From Gadus chalcogrammus (lineage: Eukaryota > Chordata > Actinopteri > Gadiformes > Gadidae): DNA of 64,000 nt. The notes beneath the pieces are model-generated. The model was given only the letters and a program-made list of their open reading frames with translations. It did no database searches and had not been told where the DNA came from. This document shows positions 13,263-26,320 of this stretch, piece after piece. The stretch lies in contig NC_079421.1 in NCBI RefSeq assembly GCF_026213295.1, forward strand, positions 17,820,748 through 17,884,747. The letters are read 5' to 3'. The position numbers and the translations under genes were made by a program. Position 1 is the first letter of the stretch; the number at the start of each line of letters is the position of its first letter.

Positions 13263-15175
13263 TCTCCTCCCCATCGCTCTCTGAACACTCTGGCACTAGA
13301 GGTCGGAACAAGTTTCATATCACTAATTGGATGTTACACCATTTAACTATTCACGAAGCAGACATGCATCTCTGTTGTTTTCGAATCGACAGCAGTGCCT
13401 TTTTCGTTTTAACCCGGAGGTGTTTCAACACTCTTGAAACTGATCAAGGCAGTCACTCAAGACAGAAGTACAAGACAGGAGTCCAGTCCCCATGCCTCTA
13501 TTCCCCTGGTTGGATGGAAGGCCCAATAGCCCAGTGAGACTCTCATTCTACCTTTTGAAGGTGAAGGGAATATTAACAACAGTTTACTTCCCATTGAAGC
13601 TGCCGCACACTTTTGACTTTGCCCAAATATTTCTCTCAGCATGTAAAATTTAACCATAGACATAGGTTTTCTTCCTTCTATCATTTTTGTGCGCGCTTGA
13701 ATACTTCAGTGGCGTTCTGTAGCCCACAAGAGACGGGAAGTGAGACAAAAGCAAAAGTTGAACAAAAGTCGTATTTTCTACCCTCATAAGGATATCTGTC
13801 CCAGTAGTTGCAACTTGCTAGCCTCATTTTGTCAAATACCTCCTCCTTGATATGTGGAAACACCTGCTGAGGTTTTCAACAGCTTTGCCTGTTGAAAACA
13901 GGGGGAGACGGGGACTTTATTTGTGAGACTATTTTGTTCCCACCTGGAGTACTTTATCTGTCTTTTTAAAGAAATAAAGCCACTACTGGGAATTGTAGTC
14001 TTTGAAGCCATGCCTCCCACGCAGGTAATAAAGGGGCTGTAAACTTGTTTTTTTGGAGCATTGTGATCATAATGGCTTTGAGGCCTGGGGAAGCTCCTTT
14101 TTGTTCATCACAGTGCCACAGAAAAGTGCTGTTTTATTTATATGACGCTGTTACTCTCTCATGTGAGAGATACAGCGCGGGATAGTTTGATCAACTCTGA
14201 GCAAAAACCTTCTGAGTTTGACTACCCATTATCCACAGCCTATACCAGCGGACATTAGGCACGATGCCTCACTGCTACCCGCCTGAAAAACCGTCTGTTT
14301 CCCCTGGAATTCAAATCCATTGGCTTAATGTGACTCTTAAAATTTGTAAAAAGAAAATGTGACTAAACATTTTGAAAAGCACACAAGACAACCCTAGCTT
14401 TTTGTCATGCTCCCAACTATATGTCTGAGCATTGTCCGCCTCATTTTGCTAGAAATCCTTGCGTAGACGTTGTGCAGTGAGGAACATGTCTCTCAATGTC
14501 ACCCTGCCCGGCTTCTCAACGCAGCATGCTGTTTGGAACAGAAAACACTGACCTTGCGCCGCCTGCATGCCAGGATATTTTACCTCGCTTGCCTTTTCTT
14601 TTATTAGACGAAAACCTCGAGATAGAGAAGAAGGAATGCTGCCAATGTCTCCTTTTTTCAAAAGGGAGGGATTTCTTCAGTTCTACTCCTTTGTTGGACA
14701 GAACCTCTGCAAATGTGTTTTCGTGCCATGTTTGTCCGTGTGTGCATGTGTGTTTGTCTGCGTCTATGATTGTATGTGTGTGTCTGTGTCTTTGATTTTA
14801 TGTGTGCATGTGTGTGTGTTTGCCTGTGCGTGTGTGTGCACATGCACGTCACTGATACAGAAAAGCATTAAAAATACAGAACAAACACAAATAAATAAAT
14901 TAATAAATTAACAAGAAAGACACCATCTTCGACTTGCAACACCAGACAGACATGCAAGCTGATAATAAACTCAACCTGGGGCCCTACTCTGTGATGCTTT
15001 GTTCAACGAATAAGCTCATTTGAAAATAAACCCAAGGGCTAAGCTTCCAACCAGAACAGAGGAGCCAGCCGCTTGGAACAAGGTGTACAAATGGCACACA
15101 GTTTGCGTCCCCAGAACTGCACAATGTTACGGAGACCAAGCCCGTTTTCCGGAAATGACTATCTAAACTTCCCCC

Positions 15176-15207
<32 letters not shown>

Positions 15208-16311
15208 AATTTATAGTCACCCACATGCACGCACACAGACACACACACGCACACACAGTCCCAGTCCGACACTCACACACACAAAAAAAAAATCCAAATA
15301 CATAAGTGGGACCTCTAAGCCTGATGGGGGTCTCTCTCTGGCCAGCCCGTAGGTCTGCCTGCACCTCCAGCGCTGAGAGGGTCTGGTATTGAAAGCCAGG
15401 TTCAAAGCAGGACAACCCAGCGACACACTGCAATAATTGGCTGCTCTTCAAGTTTAACACCTGTGACAGCAAACCCCCTCTGAAGCCCCTCAGCCCAGCC
15501 CCACACCCTGGGTCGAATAGCAAGGGCGCCGGAGACACACGGGCAGAGGAACTCAGAATAGAGCAAACATGGACGTGGCAGTACATAAAGAGGCGTCTTC
15601 CCATCCGTTTTTGCCTCAGCCTTTATGCTGTCGTTCAATTATTCACTGCTTGGTTTTAAAGGGCACGGGGAGCAGCAGGGTCCTGCTCTGCCGTGCGTGG
15701 GAATAGGCCCACCGTGCCACAACAACACGGAGTCGGGGATGACATTCGGGGCCGCGTGAATTTGCCAGAAGGAAACAGTTTTGAAGTGATGAATACTGGA
15801 TGAAATGCCGAACTCTGCTTGACTCGGCTCCGACACCACCAGCACTACCACCGCCGTGGTGGCAGTATGCAGTGACGGCTGGTGTGGTGTGGGGGGGTGG
15901 GGTGACCCCTGCCAGGGCACGGGTGAATGCCCGTCGTAGCCGGAAGACGGAGGAGCGGAGCGGGTTTGTTTCCCCGCCACGGGAGCAATCTAATCTTCTT
16001 TCACGGCGCCGAGGTGACATATAGAAAAGATGTGTGCGAAACGCAGCCAACGGATCAGTGGCTTTTAAATGCGTTTACAAATGGCGGCCGGGAAACATAG
16101 AGTTCAACAACAACAACATCAACAAAAACAACATCAACCACAAAGAAAATTGAGTGTGACTGGACGGAGTGGATTCACCTTAAGACTAACCGAAGCACTG
16201 AATGATGAGCTGTGACAGCCACCAACAGGGGCATGAAAGGCAGGGTGTCATCACCGTGGTAGCGTGATGGATGGGGAGAGAAAGGGAGGGACCCAACCCC
16301 AAAGCATCCTC

Positions 16312-16317
<6 letters not shown>

Positions 16318-16401
<84 letters not shown>
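16318..16401. repeat. (GA)n microsatellite
   Basis: About 84 bp of uninterrupted AG repeat, pure purine on the plus strand. Confidence 0.95.
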
Positions 16402-16404
<3 letters not shown>

Positions 16405-16697
16405 GAGCCAGGCGTGGGGGGCGGTGGAGTGTGTTGTAGGACAAGGGTAAGACAGTGACAGGGCGGTGCTGTCGTCTGCGATGTGGCGTGCTGTTGGACA
16501 ACGAACTCTGGAGCGTGATCTGTTAAGTAAACAGCTGCAACAGCGATGGAGCTCCTCAAATATTAATGGAAAGCAAATCCCCCCCCCCCCACGATCCCCT
16601 CCTCCTCCACCTAAACTCCAACCCTTCCTCCTTGGCTTGTTAAAGCCGACAATGCCCCTGGGGTAGACCACACCGCTGGGATCCCAAGCAAGGTTGT

Positions 16698-16759
16698 GAC
16701 CCCTCCATCACTGAGTCAGTGATGGAGGGGTCCTGGGCAGTGATGGAGGGGCCCTGGGC
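16698..16759. repeat. 17-bp perfect palindrome overlapping a 21-bp tandem duplication
   Basis: GACCCCTCCATCACTGA at 16698-16714 is followed, after a single G, by its exact reverse complement at 16716-16732. The right arm also starts a 21-bp direct repeat: 16718-16738 and 16739-16759 begin AGTGATGGAGGGG and differ by one base. A poly-G run begins 27 bp further on. Confidence 0.9.
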
Positions 16760-16785
16760 AGGGCCAGGCCTCGGGGCACTGTGCT

Positions 16786-16817
<32 letters not shown>
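16786..16817. repeat. Poly-G run (32 G)
   Basis: Thirty-two consecutive G, the longest homopolymer in the window. Confidence 0.95.
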
Positions 16818-16819
<2 letters not shown>

Positions 16820-17161
16820 TGGCAAAGGTACATCAGTGCAGTGAGAATATCCACGGTTTTCTGTTACTCGTGCAGAATGAGTTTCTTAAGAATGTGGAAG
16901 TGAAAGCAAAGTCAAACACAACCCCACCACCCCCAAAACTTCCCCACACCCCCCAAGCCGCAACACCCAGCTTGGGAGGGGGGTATGGCTGGAGAGACAG
17001 AGATCAATTATGAGAGTGAGGAGTCTCCTCGATCCGGAGGGTTTCGTTTTGGAGAGAGGTCAAAGTTCTTGGATGCCACGCTTCTCCTTTAGCCTCTCTC
17101 CTCCCAGCCTGTCATCTCCCCGTCTCGCTCCGCAGACTTCATCTCCAGAGAGAGAAAGAGA

Positions 17162-17163
<2 letters not shown>

Positions 17164-17193
<30 letters not shown>
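17164..17193. repeat. Poly-G run (30 G)
   Basis: Thirty consecutive G inside a purine-rich AGAGAG context at 17147-17240. Confidence 0.95.
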
Positions 17194-17194
<1 letters not shown>

Positions 17195-17524
17195 GAGAAT
17201 GGAGGAGAAAGAATAGGGTAAGGGAAGGAGAGGAGAGCCGACGAGAGAAGCGTTGCTCTGACTAACCAGCCTGTGAAAACTCAGGACTCAGGGCTTCAGG
17301 CCTATAATTAGGCAGTCTATGTTATAGGAAGTTTTGCAACTTAACCCGTTTTCTCACTCTTTTTCTTGACAGTTCTAATTGTAGCTGGTGCTTGATGAGG
17401 AAAAGAATAAGAAGAAAAATAAGATTACCCCTCTCATTCTCTTTCTCTCTCGTCCACGCCGCGTCGTTTAGCCTCGTTCTACCCAGTGAGTTCTCTAACG
17501 CAACCACTACCTCACCCACCATCG

Positions 17525-17580
17525 TCTCGCCCCCACCACCTCCTCCTCCTCCCCCTCCTCCTCCTCCTCCTCCCCCACCT
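17525..17580. repeat. (CTC)n / poly-pyrimidine tract
   Basis: CTC trinucleotides flanked by CCACC. The plus-strand Pro/Leu frames here are repeat artefacts. Confidence 0.85.
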
Positions 17581-17693
17581 ATCGTCTCCCGGGCCTGACA
17601 GGCGGAGCAGGGAATGGGGGGGAAGAGGAGTAATGGAGCTTGTCGGAGCCCTCCTACCATCTCAGCACTTAGCCTCTCCTCCACCCAGGCCAG

Positions 17694-17785
17694 GGGGGGT
17701 GGGGGGGGGGGCGGGGGGGGGTGATGACGTATGCTGGGGGTCGGGCGTTGGGCTGGGGTAGGGTCCGGGGGGGGGGGGGGGGGGG
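17694..17785. repeat. G-rich block with poly-G run
   Basis: GGGGGGT/GGGGGGC segments at 17694-17721, then 19 consecutive G at 17767-17785. Several G-tracts of four or more lie close together, so quadruplex formation is possible. That is an inference. Confidence 0.85.
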
Positions 17786-17881
17786 ATGTTGGAGGGGAGT
17801 ACATGCAGACTGCGATTTCTCAGACACCACCCAAACACTTCTCCTCAGATCAGTCACGCTAGGCGGGCAGAGAACCCCGCC

Positions 17882-17909
17882 AGCGCCGCCGCCGCCGCCG
17901 CCGCCGCCT
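17882..17909. repeat. (GCC)n trinucleotide repeat
   Basis: Eight or nine GCC units, locally CpG-rich compared with the surrounding intron. Confidence 0.9.
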
Positions 17910-17981
17910 CCACTCTGCGTCTCCCGCCCCACGTTAGGCCCTCCCTACCCGGCCCCGCTCCTAGGACATGCTCCCCTCTCA

Positions 17982-18322
<341 letters not shown>

Positions 18323-18667
18323 ACGCTTGGCGAACATGGTGTCCTGCTCCATCAATAATTCAGGGGGTTAAACGGCAAGGGCGCTGCGGCCCCGGCAGCA
18401 CAGAGCTGGGATCTCAACAACAACAACACAGCGATGGAATACGAAGATGAACAAACAAGACCAAAGCAATTTTAACGAAAGACGCACGTCCAGAGGGTTG
18501 GAGAAAGGTTTGCGGTGGATCGTGAAGCGACGTGAACCCAAACTGACAAGCGATCTCTGCTCCAGCCCTGCACAGGGACCAGAAGTAGCCCCGAACGCGG
18601 TCATTATGTCTGCACGGATGATTTCACCTGTTGCATAAGCTTTTCCATATTTCATGTGGTGGTGGGG

Positions 18668-18844
<177 letters not shown>

Positions 18845-19675
18845 CGAGAGAGAATTTCAGTATTAGGGAAGTGATTCAAGAGACAGGTTGCTTGTGTTGA
18901 GAGGTGACCTGACAAACATGCGCTGGTGAGAGTGTTAGGATGCAGAGCAGGGAGTTGAAGTGGAATGATGTCCGTGTGATAACCCTTAGGTGTCTCAGTT
19001 ACAACGCCAGGTTCACTCCAACTGCAAACTGGGTTATGCGCCAACTTTTCCTCTGTGGATATCATTGGAATACACTAAGCACATCGCCTTTTTTATATAT
19101 CAAAAGAGTCCTTTCCACACTCGACGAGGAGACCTTGAAGATTTAGAAACATTCTAGAAGAGCTGTCCCAAAACCACTCAAAAGTAATTCATAGTAATTG
19201 GCCGAAAAAATCCACACCAGAGTTGAACTGAATGATCACTGGATGGATGGGATGAGAGCTTTGAGTCCCGGAGAATAATAAATTGTTTTACTCTAATACA
19301 CACAAACCCATGCACACGCATGCACACACACAGAAATAACTACCGTTCTCGTTTTCGCCTTGCTTTACTATAATGGGGTATCACAAATTAAATCAGTACA
19401 CAAACAAAGGGTGCATTAAGATGAATTCAAAGACAAATGGGCACTTTGGTGAACACGTTTTATTAATAGATGTGTCTGTTTGGATGTAATCCTGCATTTG
19501 CATTGATTTAGCTTACAGAGCGGCCTTTGATTAATACTATTGTTGGTGAGCTTGGATAGCCAGCTCCGTTTCATTCATTAGGTTGGAAAAGCTTCTCCGT
19601 GATGTATGGCGACCTGGGCTGATCTCGCATTTGTTCCTAGAGTCCATTAGCTCAGGGTTCGCTGTTTGGTTCCTG

Positions 19676-19935
19676 CTTTTCTCTTCTCTCCTCTCTCCTT
19701 TTTCATCTCTATTTTTTCCTTCTCTAGTCCTCCCCACTCAACTCCTCTCTTCCCCTCTTCAGTCTCTCCTCCTCTCTCCTGACCCCCCCCCCCCTTCCCT
19801 CCCTCTCTCCTTCGCATTCCTTCCCTCTCCTCACTTCTCCTCTGTATCCTCCACCCCTCCTCTCTCCTCCTCCGTTCTCCTTTCTCCTCCACCCCTCCTC
19901 TCGTCTCCTCTATCTCTTCCACCCCTCCTTTCTTC
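19676..19935. repeat. CT-rich pyrimidine tract
   Basis: Degenerate TCTCCTCC/CCCCTCC sequence with few purines over 260 bp, including a poly-C run near 19784-19794. It is not a clean microsatellite. Confidence 0.8.
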
Positions 19936-20783
19936 TCCTCCTTAATAAAGACATTCTTCTTCTTCGCCTCCTTTCTTCCCTCCCCCCCCCCTCCATCCCT
20001 GTTGATGCTCTCTAACCACCAAATCCCCCAAAAAAAACGAAGCGAACGCCCCAAAATGCTAAACACAGCCTGCCTCCCTCCACGTCTTGCCGGGGACTAG
20101 CTGTCACAGTATCATCAGCAGCGTTTGATGAACGCATTTCAAACGGCAATTTGATCTGCGTCGCGCTCCATTTTGTTTTTTTCCCCCCAAAGACATGATG
20201 AAATTCAGGCGGAGAAGCGTGTAAGAGCAGCACCCATCGCCAAAGTGTGACTCCAACACCAAGAGCTTCCACACGCGTCCTGGGTAACCTGGGACCACAA
20301 GATGTGTGTCACATGGGAGGTCGGGGGGGCGACGGACATACAAACACACATTGGTGGCTGAGGGAGGACGGTCTTGTGTCTGAGACAGCATATCACCAAC
20401 CAGGCATGTGTGTTTCAGTATCTGGAGGTACCGTACCATTGAAGAGCTCCTGAAGAGCATGAGCTCATCCCTCTGTCTCTTCTCTGTCCGTTTGTCTTTC
20501 TGTCGAGTGCGGAACGGAACGAGGGATGATATAAATGGGTGTCATCTCAATGCAGTGTGCGGTTCTGTCGCTTGCCCTGAGGCGAAATACATTGGAAAAT
20601 TGGTGCGTGTACTATCATTGGAAAATACCAGCACCCCTCAGGTCAATGACATATGATTATTCTAGTGCAAGACAAACTGTTATTTCACTAGACCTAATCA
20701 TTTGTGCTTTATCTGTCAACATCCCCAACTTCAATATACCGGTAATCATCCTTTCCCTTATCCTTATGTGCAATTGTCATTGT

Positions 20784-20963
20784 TATACCCCATTCCTTAT
20801 CATTATTATACCCTATTCCTTATCATCATCATACCCTATTCTTCATCATCATACCCCGTGCCTTATCATTATACCCTATTCTTCATCATAATACCCCGTG
20901 CCTTATTATTATACCCTATTCTTCATCATCAAATCCAATTTCTTATCATTGAGGTACCCTACT
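20784..20963. repeat. Minisatellite of alternating 20-bp monomers
   Basis: Two 20-bp monomers alternate exactly in register. Type A (ATACCCTATTCTTCATCATC) is at 20831, 20871 and 20911. Type B (ATACCCCGTGCCTTATCATT) is at 20851 and 20891. Diverged monomers flank them at 20784-20830 and 20931-20963. The alternation makes a 40-bp second-order unit. Confidence 0.9.
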
Positions 20964-21107
20964 CCTTATCATTATTTGACACTGCCCCTAATCATGATCA
21001 TAACCCAGCCTTAAACATGATTATCCCCATCTTCTATCATCATCCAAGTCTACCACGGCCCGACCCACGGCTGCCTTCGAGTCCTCCACGCTGAGGGTCT
21101 CCCAGCA

Positions 21108-21124
21108 CCCCCCCCCCCCCCCCC
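21108..21124. repeat. Poly-C run (17 C)
   Basis: Seventeen consecutive C. A second run of 15 C is at 21525-21539. Confidence 0.9.
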
Positions 21125-23269
21125 TCCCATCCACGGAGGAACCGGCCTTTGTGGAAGGAGAAACCATTGGCGACGCTGCGGTGGGGACGAACAGATCTCC
21201 AGTCTCTGAGACTCTTGGGGGTCCTCCTCCTTTATTCCTTTCCGGCGGGGGGGGGGGTGTGATAATGCTGCTTTTGAAGATTTCCAGAAGAGAGCCGCTA
21301 CGGAAATAATATGCAAATGTCCCCACCCCATGGTGCGGCAGAAGGGGCCAACATATTATCAGCGCCGAGACAGACGCCAAAACCGCGGCACGAGGGTGGT
21401 CGAATCAAAAAGCAGGAGGCATGATTAAAAACATAGAGCACCCGAGACAACAGGAGCACTTTATTAGTGTCTGTTCCTGGCGGTTCACTTTATTAGAACT
21501 GCCAAGCCAATTGGAGGGGAGATGCCCCCCCCCCCCCCCTTGCTGCGAAGGGTGCAGTTTGGAAAGATAAATGAAGCTCAGCTTGAAGCCGTTGCTCAGA
21601 GCGGGAAGCGAGGAGTTTGTGGGTTCGTCAGTCAAACATTGATTGTCTGAATGAAAGTGAACCCAACCCGAGTGGGGAAGGGGGTTTGGGAAGCACTTGA
21701 TTAATGGGTTATGAATAACCGGATAAGTTAGTTTTTATAGTTAGGTTCGAGTAACTCTAGATCGTCTCCAGATTCATGCTACTGACCTACATTGAATATG
21801 AATGGGATGTGTTTGTATTTTGATTAATAATGAGTTGGTATTGTTTTAACTTGTTTGTTGCGCCTGGGAGGTTAGTGTAAAGTTGTCATCCTGAACATCG
21901 TACATGATTGCCTTTTCAATCGGATAATTGTTCAGGAAGTTGAACACACATCGTCGCTGGATTGTGTTTTATGTCTTTCTTTTAACAGTTGAAAGAGAAC
22001 AGGGAGAATTGCTCCAACTCTCAGTATAAATGATTACAAGTATTAAAATCTCAGGTCACAATACATTATGGTGATTAATACGTATAATTTTTGCGCGTGA
22101 AAAAAAACATACACAAGACACTGCTGTCAACCATTGATCCGAATATCATAGGTTTGGCATAGTTATAATGCCGCTCGACGGCGTATTTAGGCTTTTTGAT
22201 GTAAACTACAACTTTTTTGACAACAGCAAGCACAAGGCCAAGCTGTGGCTGATTCTAGACCTCCTCTTTCTCGGCGACAACAACAGACCATCATCACAGA
22301 GATGTCGATGTCTGCCCATTATTTACATCAAGAGATACACTTGTTATCACTTCTATACTCTCAGGTAAACACGTTGGTTCGTTCCTTGAATAAGTATAAA
22401 CACACAACACAAAACATCAGATCGATCATACCCTGACAAAAAACTAAAAAACAAAACAGATGCTCGATTTTTGAGGCACGGAAGATTGACTTAACTGAGT
22501 CATTAAGCATCAATCTGCACCCAGCAGGCTCCTGAAGAATATCGCAGCACAATCAACGAGATCAGAGTACGGGAAAACGCGAATTACACGTTTATGATGA
22601 AGAAGTGTGGCAGTGGTGAACGTTGCTCCGCAGAGCTCGTAGGACGCAGCGCGGGCGACTATGTAGCCATCATTAAGTTATTAGATCAGCCCCGGGCTGC
22701 CGGTAAACAAGTTCGGATGGCTGGCAGCCAGCACACGCCCCACTGGTTCTCACTCCGGTCGGGTTACTAAGAGAAAGTTTAACCAAAAGACGAGTCAGGG
22801 CTATAAAACAGACTGAGAGACGGAGGGAACAGAGAGATGGAGAGATGGAGAGATAGAGAGAGCAAGAGAGAGAGCGTGTGCAAGAGAGATGGATAGAAGG
22901 AGACAAAATGGGGGGTGTTGTTGCAGAGTGAAGGATGGAGGGAAAGGAGCAAAAGGAGAGATAAAGACAGAGAGGGAAAGCGAAAATAGGGGCATGCTCA
23001 GTCCAGGCGCTCGGAGCACTTCGGATGGAGCGGCCCAGCTAACGAGCAGCGGGCGGTGGATGGATGAGGAGGGCAGGGAGCTCGGACTTTGATTAGCAGA
23101 TGATGGATGGAGAGGCATCACTGGCCCTGCCTGGGTACCGCATCCTCCTCCCACTCCTCTTCCTCCCTCTCCTCCTCATCCTGTCACATCTCCTTTGGGT
23201 TACTACGACGACACAAGTGTCCATTCAGCATTATTGGATGACCAACGAGGGAAAAAGCATCGGCAAAGT

Positions 23270-23337
23270 CACCCCCCCCCAACCACACACACACACACAC
23301 CCGCACGCACACGCACACACACACACACACACACACT
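23270..23337. repeat. Poly-C then (CA)n repeat
   Basis: A short C-run is followed by about 50 bp of CACACA with CGCACG variants. A run of about 17 T follows at 23438-23454. Confidence 0.9.
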
Positions 23338-24109
23338 GACACCTCCCAGGGGCCACAGGGCCTGTCATTGTAATTCCTAATACACAGAGAGTAATTAAAA
23401 GCCACCTCAAAGAAGGGAAGAAGTCAGCAGTTGCATCTTTTTTTTTTTTTTTTTAATGAGATGCACTTTTTTCTTTTTTGGCACACCGGGAATGAGGTAT
23501 GAGAACTCAAGGACACAAAAGGGAAGATTTATTCACGCTTTTCTCCAGCAAACCGTTTAATTACGGCGCACTGTGACAGCGCCAACGCGTCTGTCCTCAT
23601 GAATATTCAGCCTGTTGGTCTGAGGAACACACCCAGGTGGCCCTACCGTCTTTATGTTCCATAAAAAAGGAAGACTGAAGCATCTTCTCAAGCTCCCTTC
23701 TAAAAAAAAAAAAACGATTGCTATAATTTACAGAGCCTTCCCCCGCCCAAGTGAATTCTGGGTAAAGAGGTTGCGTTCCCCCTGCCCCCTTGTCGCAGCG
23801 GGTGAAACCACGGCTACAAAGATCCTTCATGCTGCATGAAAGTAGTCCACGACAGACCTGTTTTCCAACGCCCCACTGTGAAGCTCTTCTATGGACTCAT
23901 TGAGTCATTCCATGACTGGCTGCCCCACTTTTCTTCCTTTTTTTTTTTAGATAGCTGGGAGAGCAGCTGGGAAATAAGTAGATATCACAGAGACTGGCAG
24001 ATATCTAAACAAGCAAACCGAAAAACCTGTGTCCCTGCTTTTATTTGGCTGGTGGCGTTTTGGACCTTCACAAGTTTTGTCACTCGACGCACTCATGTTT
24101 ATTAATTCT

Positions 24110-24140
24110 GTTTGGCACACCTGAAGGTCGGCACCTGCCA
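24110..24140 (-). pseudogene. 31-bp copy of the gpc3 exon 2 5' boundary
   Basis: On the minus strand this reads TGGCAG, then GTGCCGACCTTCAGGTG, then TGCCAAAC. It is identical to the gpc3 intron 1/exon 2 junction (27270-27300) except for one base. The match contains the AG acceptor and the codons for G-A-D-L-Q-V-C-Q. The only difference is a synonymous CTG to CTT. Flanking sequence does not match on either side, and no usable polypyrimidine tract precedes it on the minus strand. It is a short displaced copy, not a functional exon as far as can be seen. Confidence 0.8.
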
Positions 24141-24216
24141 CTACTTCTCTTCTGGGCTTTCTTCTGCGCTTTTCTGGGTTTTCCTTCGAGGTGCGCTTGT
24201 TTCGTGGAGTCCCAGT

Positions 24217-24268
24217 GGGGGGGGGGGGGGGGGGGGGGTGGGGGGGGGAGGGTGGGGGGCGGAGGGGG
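24217..24268. repeat. Poly-G and G-rich block
   Basis: Twenty-two G at 24217-24238, followed by [23 protein letters not shown] sequence. Multiple G-tracts are in close succession. Confidence 0.95.
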
Positions 24269-24927
24269 ATCTGAGAGCAGCAGGGTGTGATGTGGAGGAG
24301 GAGGAGACCGAGAAGCAGTCCATTGTCTGTGGCACGACAGCCAAGACATGGTTGTTTGATAAGGGCTGTCGTACACGAGCCCCTGGTCCCGGATCCCCTC
24401 CCAGGAGACCCCAAACACACGCTTCCCCCCGCCATGGGACTGAAGAAGATGTTGCTCTCAGTGGGAAGGCGCGAAGCTAGGTTCATTTATATTTACCATA
24501 CACGTAGGCGCAGGCCGCACCGCGGGAGGGCACAGAGATTTATGTAAATAAGATGATTGATCCAAATAAAGATTCTTATTTGGGAAAAGGAATGAAAGCC
24601 AAAAAGATGTATCCTTATGAGAAATTATTATTGAATTGATATTAAAAATAAATCTTGGCAAGGTACTGGCAAACATGTTTGCATACTCGCTGCATAATTA
24701 TATTGGTGAAAAATGACTAATAACGAAATAAAGGCTTGCAAAAGCATAGACAGTAAAAAACAACTTTAATAAAAGTGTATTTTTACTGACTTCACACAGA
24801 CTTCAATGCGGCTCATTGCCTTGTGTTGTGCTGAATCATTACACAGTACCAAACAACAATAGTGGGACATAATTACAACTACTCTCTGAATTAGGATTAC
24901 TCACTTCGGGGGAATCGGTGTTGCGCT

Positions 24928-24950
24928 GGGGGGGGGGGGGGGGGGGGGGG
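24928..24950. repeat. Poly-G run (23 G)
   Basis: Twenty-three consecutive G, then AAGGGG. Confidence 0.95.
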
Positions 24951-25078
24951 AAGGGGTACGTAGAAAATAGGGATGAGGGCATACACAATTATCGTCTCGA
25001 TTCCCGCGAGCCACCTTAGGACACACGCTGAGTCACAAAGTATCTCCCTTCTCCGAGCTTCGGTGAAGCTGGGGGAAG

Positions 25079-25190
<112 letters not shown>

Positions 25191-25327
25191 CCATCTCAGA
25201 CATGTTTCTATGCCATCTCCTTTCAAGCAGGGCAGCGCCTATCGAGGAACACAGCGTCTCATCATCTACTGGGCCCTAGATCCAGAAACACATTCTAATT
25301 CTAATATACCCATCAGAAATTCTCCCC

Positions 25328-25362
25328 CACCCCTCTCCCTCTCCCTCTCCCTCTCCCTCTCT
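25328..25362. repeat. (CTCTCC)n short repeat
   Basis: Five tandem CTCTCC hexamers. Confidence 0.9.
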
Positions 25363-25938
25363 GTCTGATGCACAGGGTTAAATTCCCGGCATGCAATTGA
25401 GCTTCTCGGTTCGAAAGATTAGACTGAATATTAGCATCGAGCGCAGGTTAAGGGATTCTAATTTCCGAGCTAAATTGATAGCATCGCGGCGTTTGGTGAG
25501 CGAGTGGCTACGTCTAATGGGGAGGGAACAGATTGGCGGGATCTTCGCTAATGTGAATCGAGATGAAGAATATCTGCCAGTCACTGATACATCACCGCGA
25601 GCTGCATTTTATTCATTACGTATTTCGCTCGTGTACTCCCCCCAGCTACATGGCAAATAGCTCAGCGCTAGGGCTCATTAGCTTGTCAAATGGCATTCAA
25701 AACATCGAAGGCAGAAGCTGATCATCGTTATTAGAAATCGTTGAGTGCCCAACTAGTTGCTGGTATTGATCGGAGAGAAGAGCCTGACGCAAACAAAGAC
25801 GTGTCGTGTAATTATTTGAAAGAAGAGGAGAAAACACAGAGACGAGAAAGCCATTCGTTTTTTTTTTTGTTTGGCAAAGTTGACTTCAAAGGGGCTCAAC
25901 CTCTAGTGTAGTCTTGGGAAAGAGAAGAAAGGCAGGTG

Positions 25939-26320
25939 GAGATGGAGAGAGACAGAGAGAGAGAGAGAGAAAGATCGAGGGGGGATAGAGAGAGCACACT
26001 GAGATGGGAGATAGACGAGTGAAGAAGGGGAAGCCCTTTGATCCCTGGAAGAAGAGAATACTACGGAATAACGAGAGACAGAAAAGAGAACAGATGATTG
26101 CAAACAAGGCAAGCACTCAAATCCCAATAGAAGACGGAAGAGCAGACGAGAGAGAGGGGGAGAGAGAGAGAGACAAAGAGAGAGACAGAGAGAGAGAGAA
26201 AGTCAAACAGGAGCAATAAAGTCATGCCAAGTAGAGCGAGAAATACCAGACAGAGACAGAGACGGAGAAACCGAGAGAGACACACACCCACACACACAGA
26301 CAGTCAGACACAGATACAGA
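25939..26320. repeat. GA-rich degenerate purine block
   Basis: GAGAGA/CAGAGA sequence interspersed with less regular purine-rich DNA, ending in CACACACCCACACACACAGACAG. It is the degenerate counterpart of the (GA)n tracts at 16.3 and 18.7 kb. Confidence 0.8.

Noticed and set aside
17322..17804. 160-codon minus-strand frame with poly-Pro and poly-Gly
   Set aside because: Driven by CTC and poly-G repeats rather than protein-coding constraint.
23947..24486. 179-codon minus-strand frame containing GADLQVCQT as a real alternative gpc3 exon
   Set aside because: Only 31 bp match exon 2. The rest is translated poly-C/Pro and unrelated sequence, and the acceptor lacks a pyrimidine tract.
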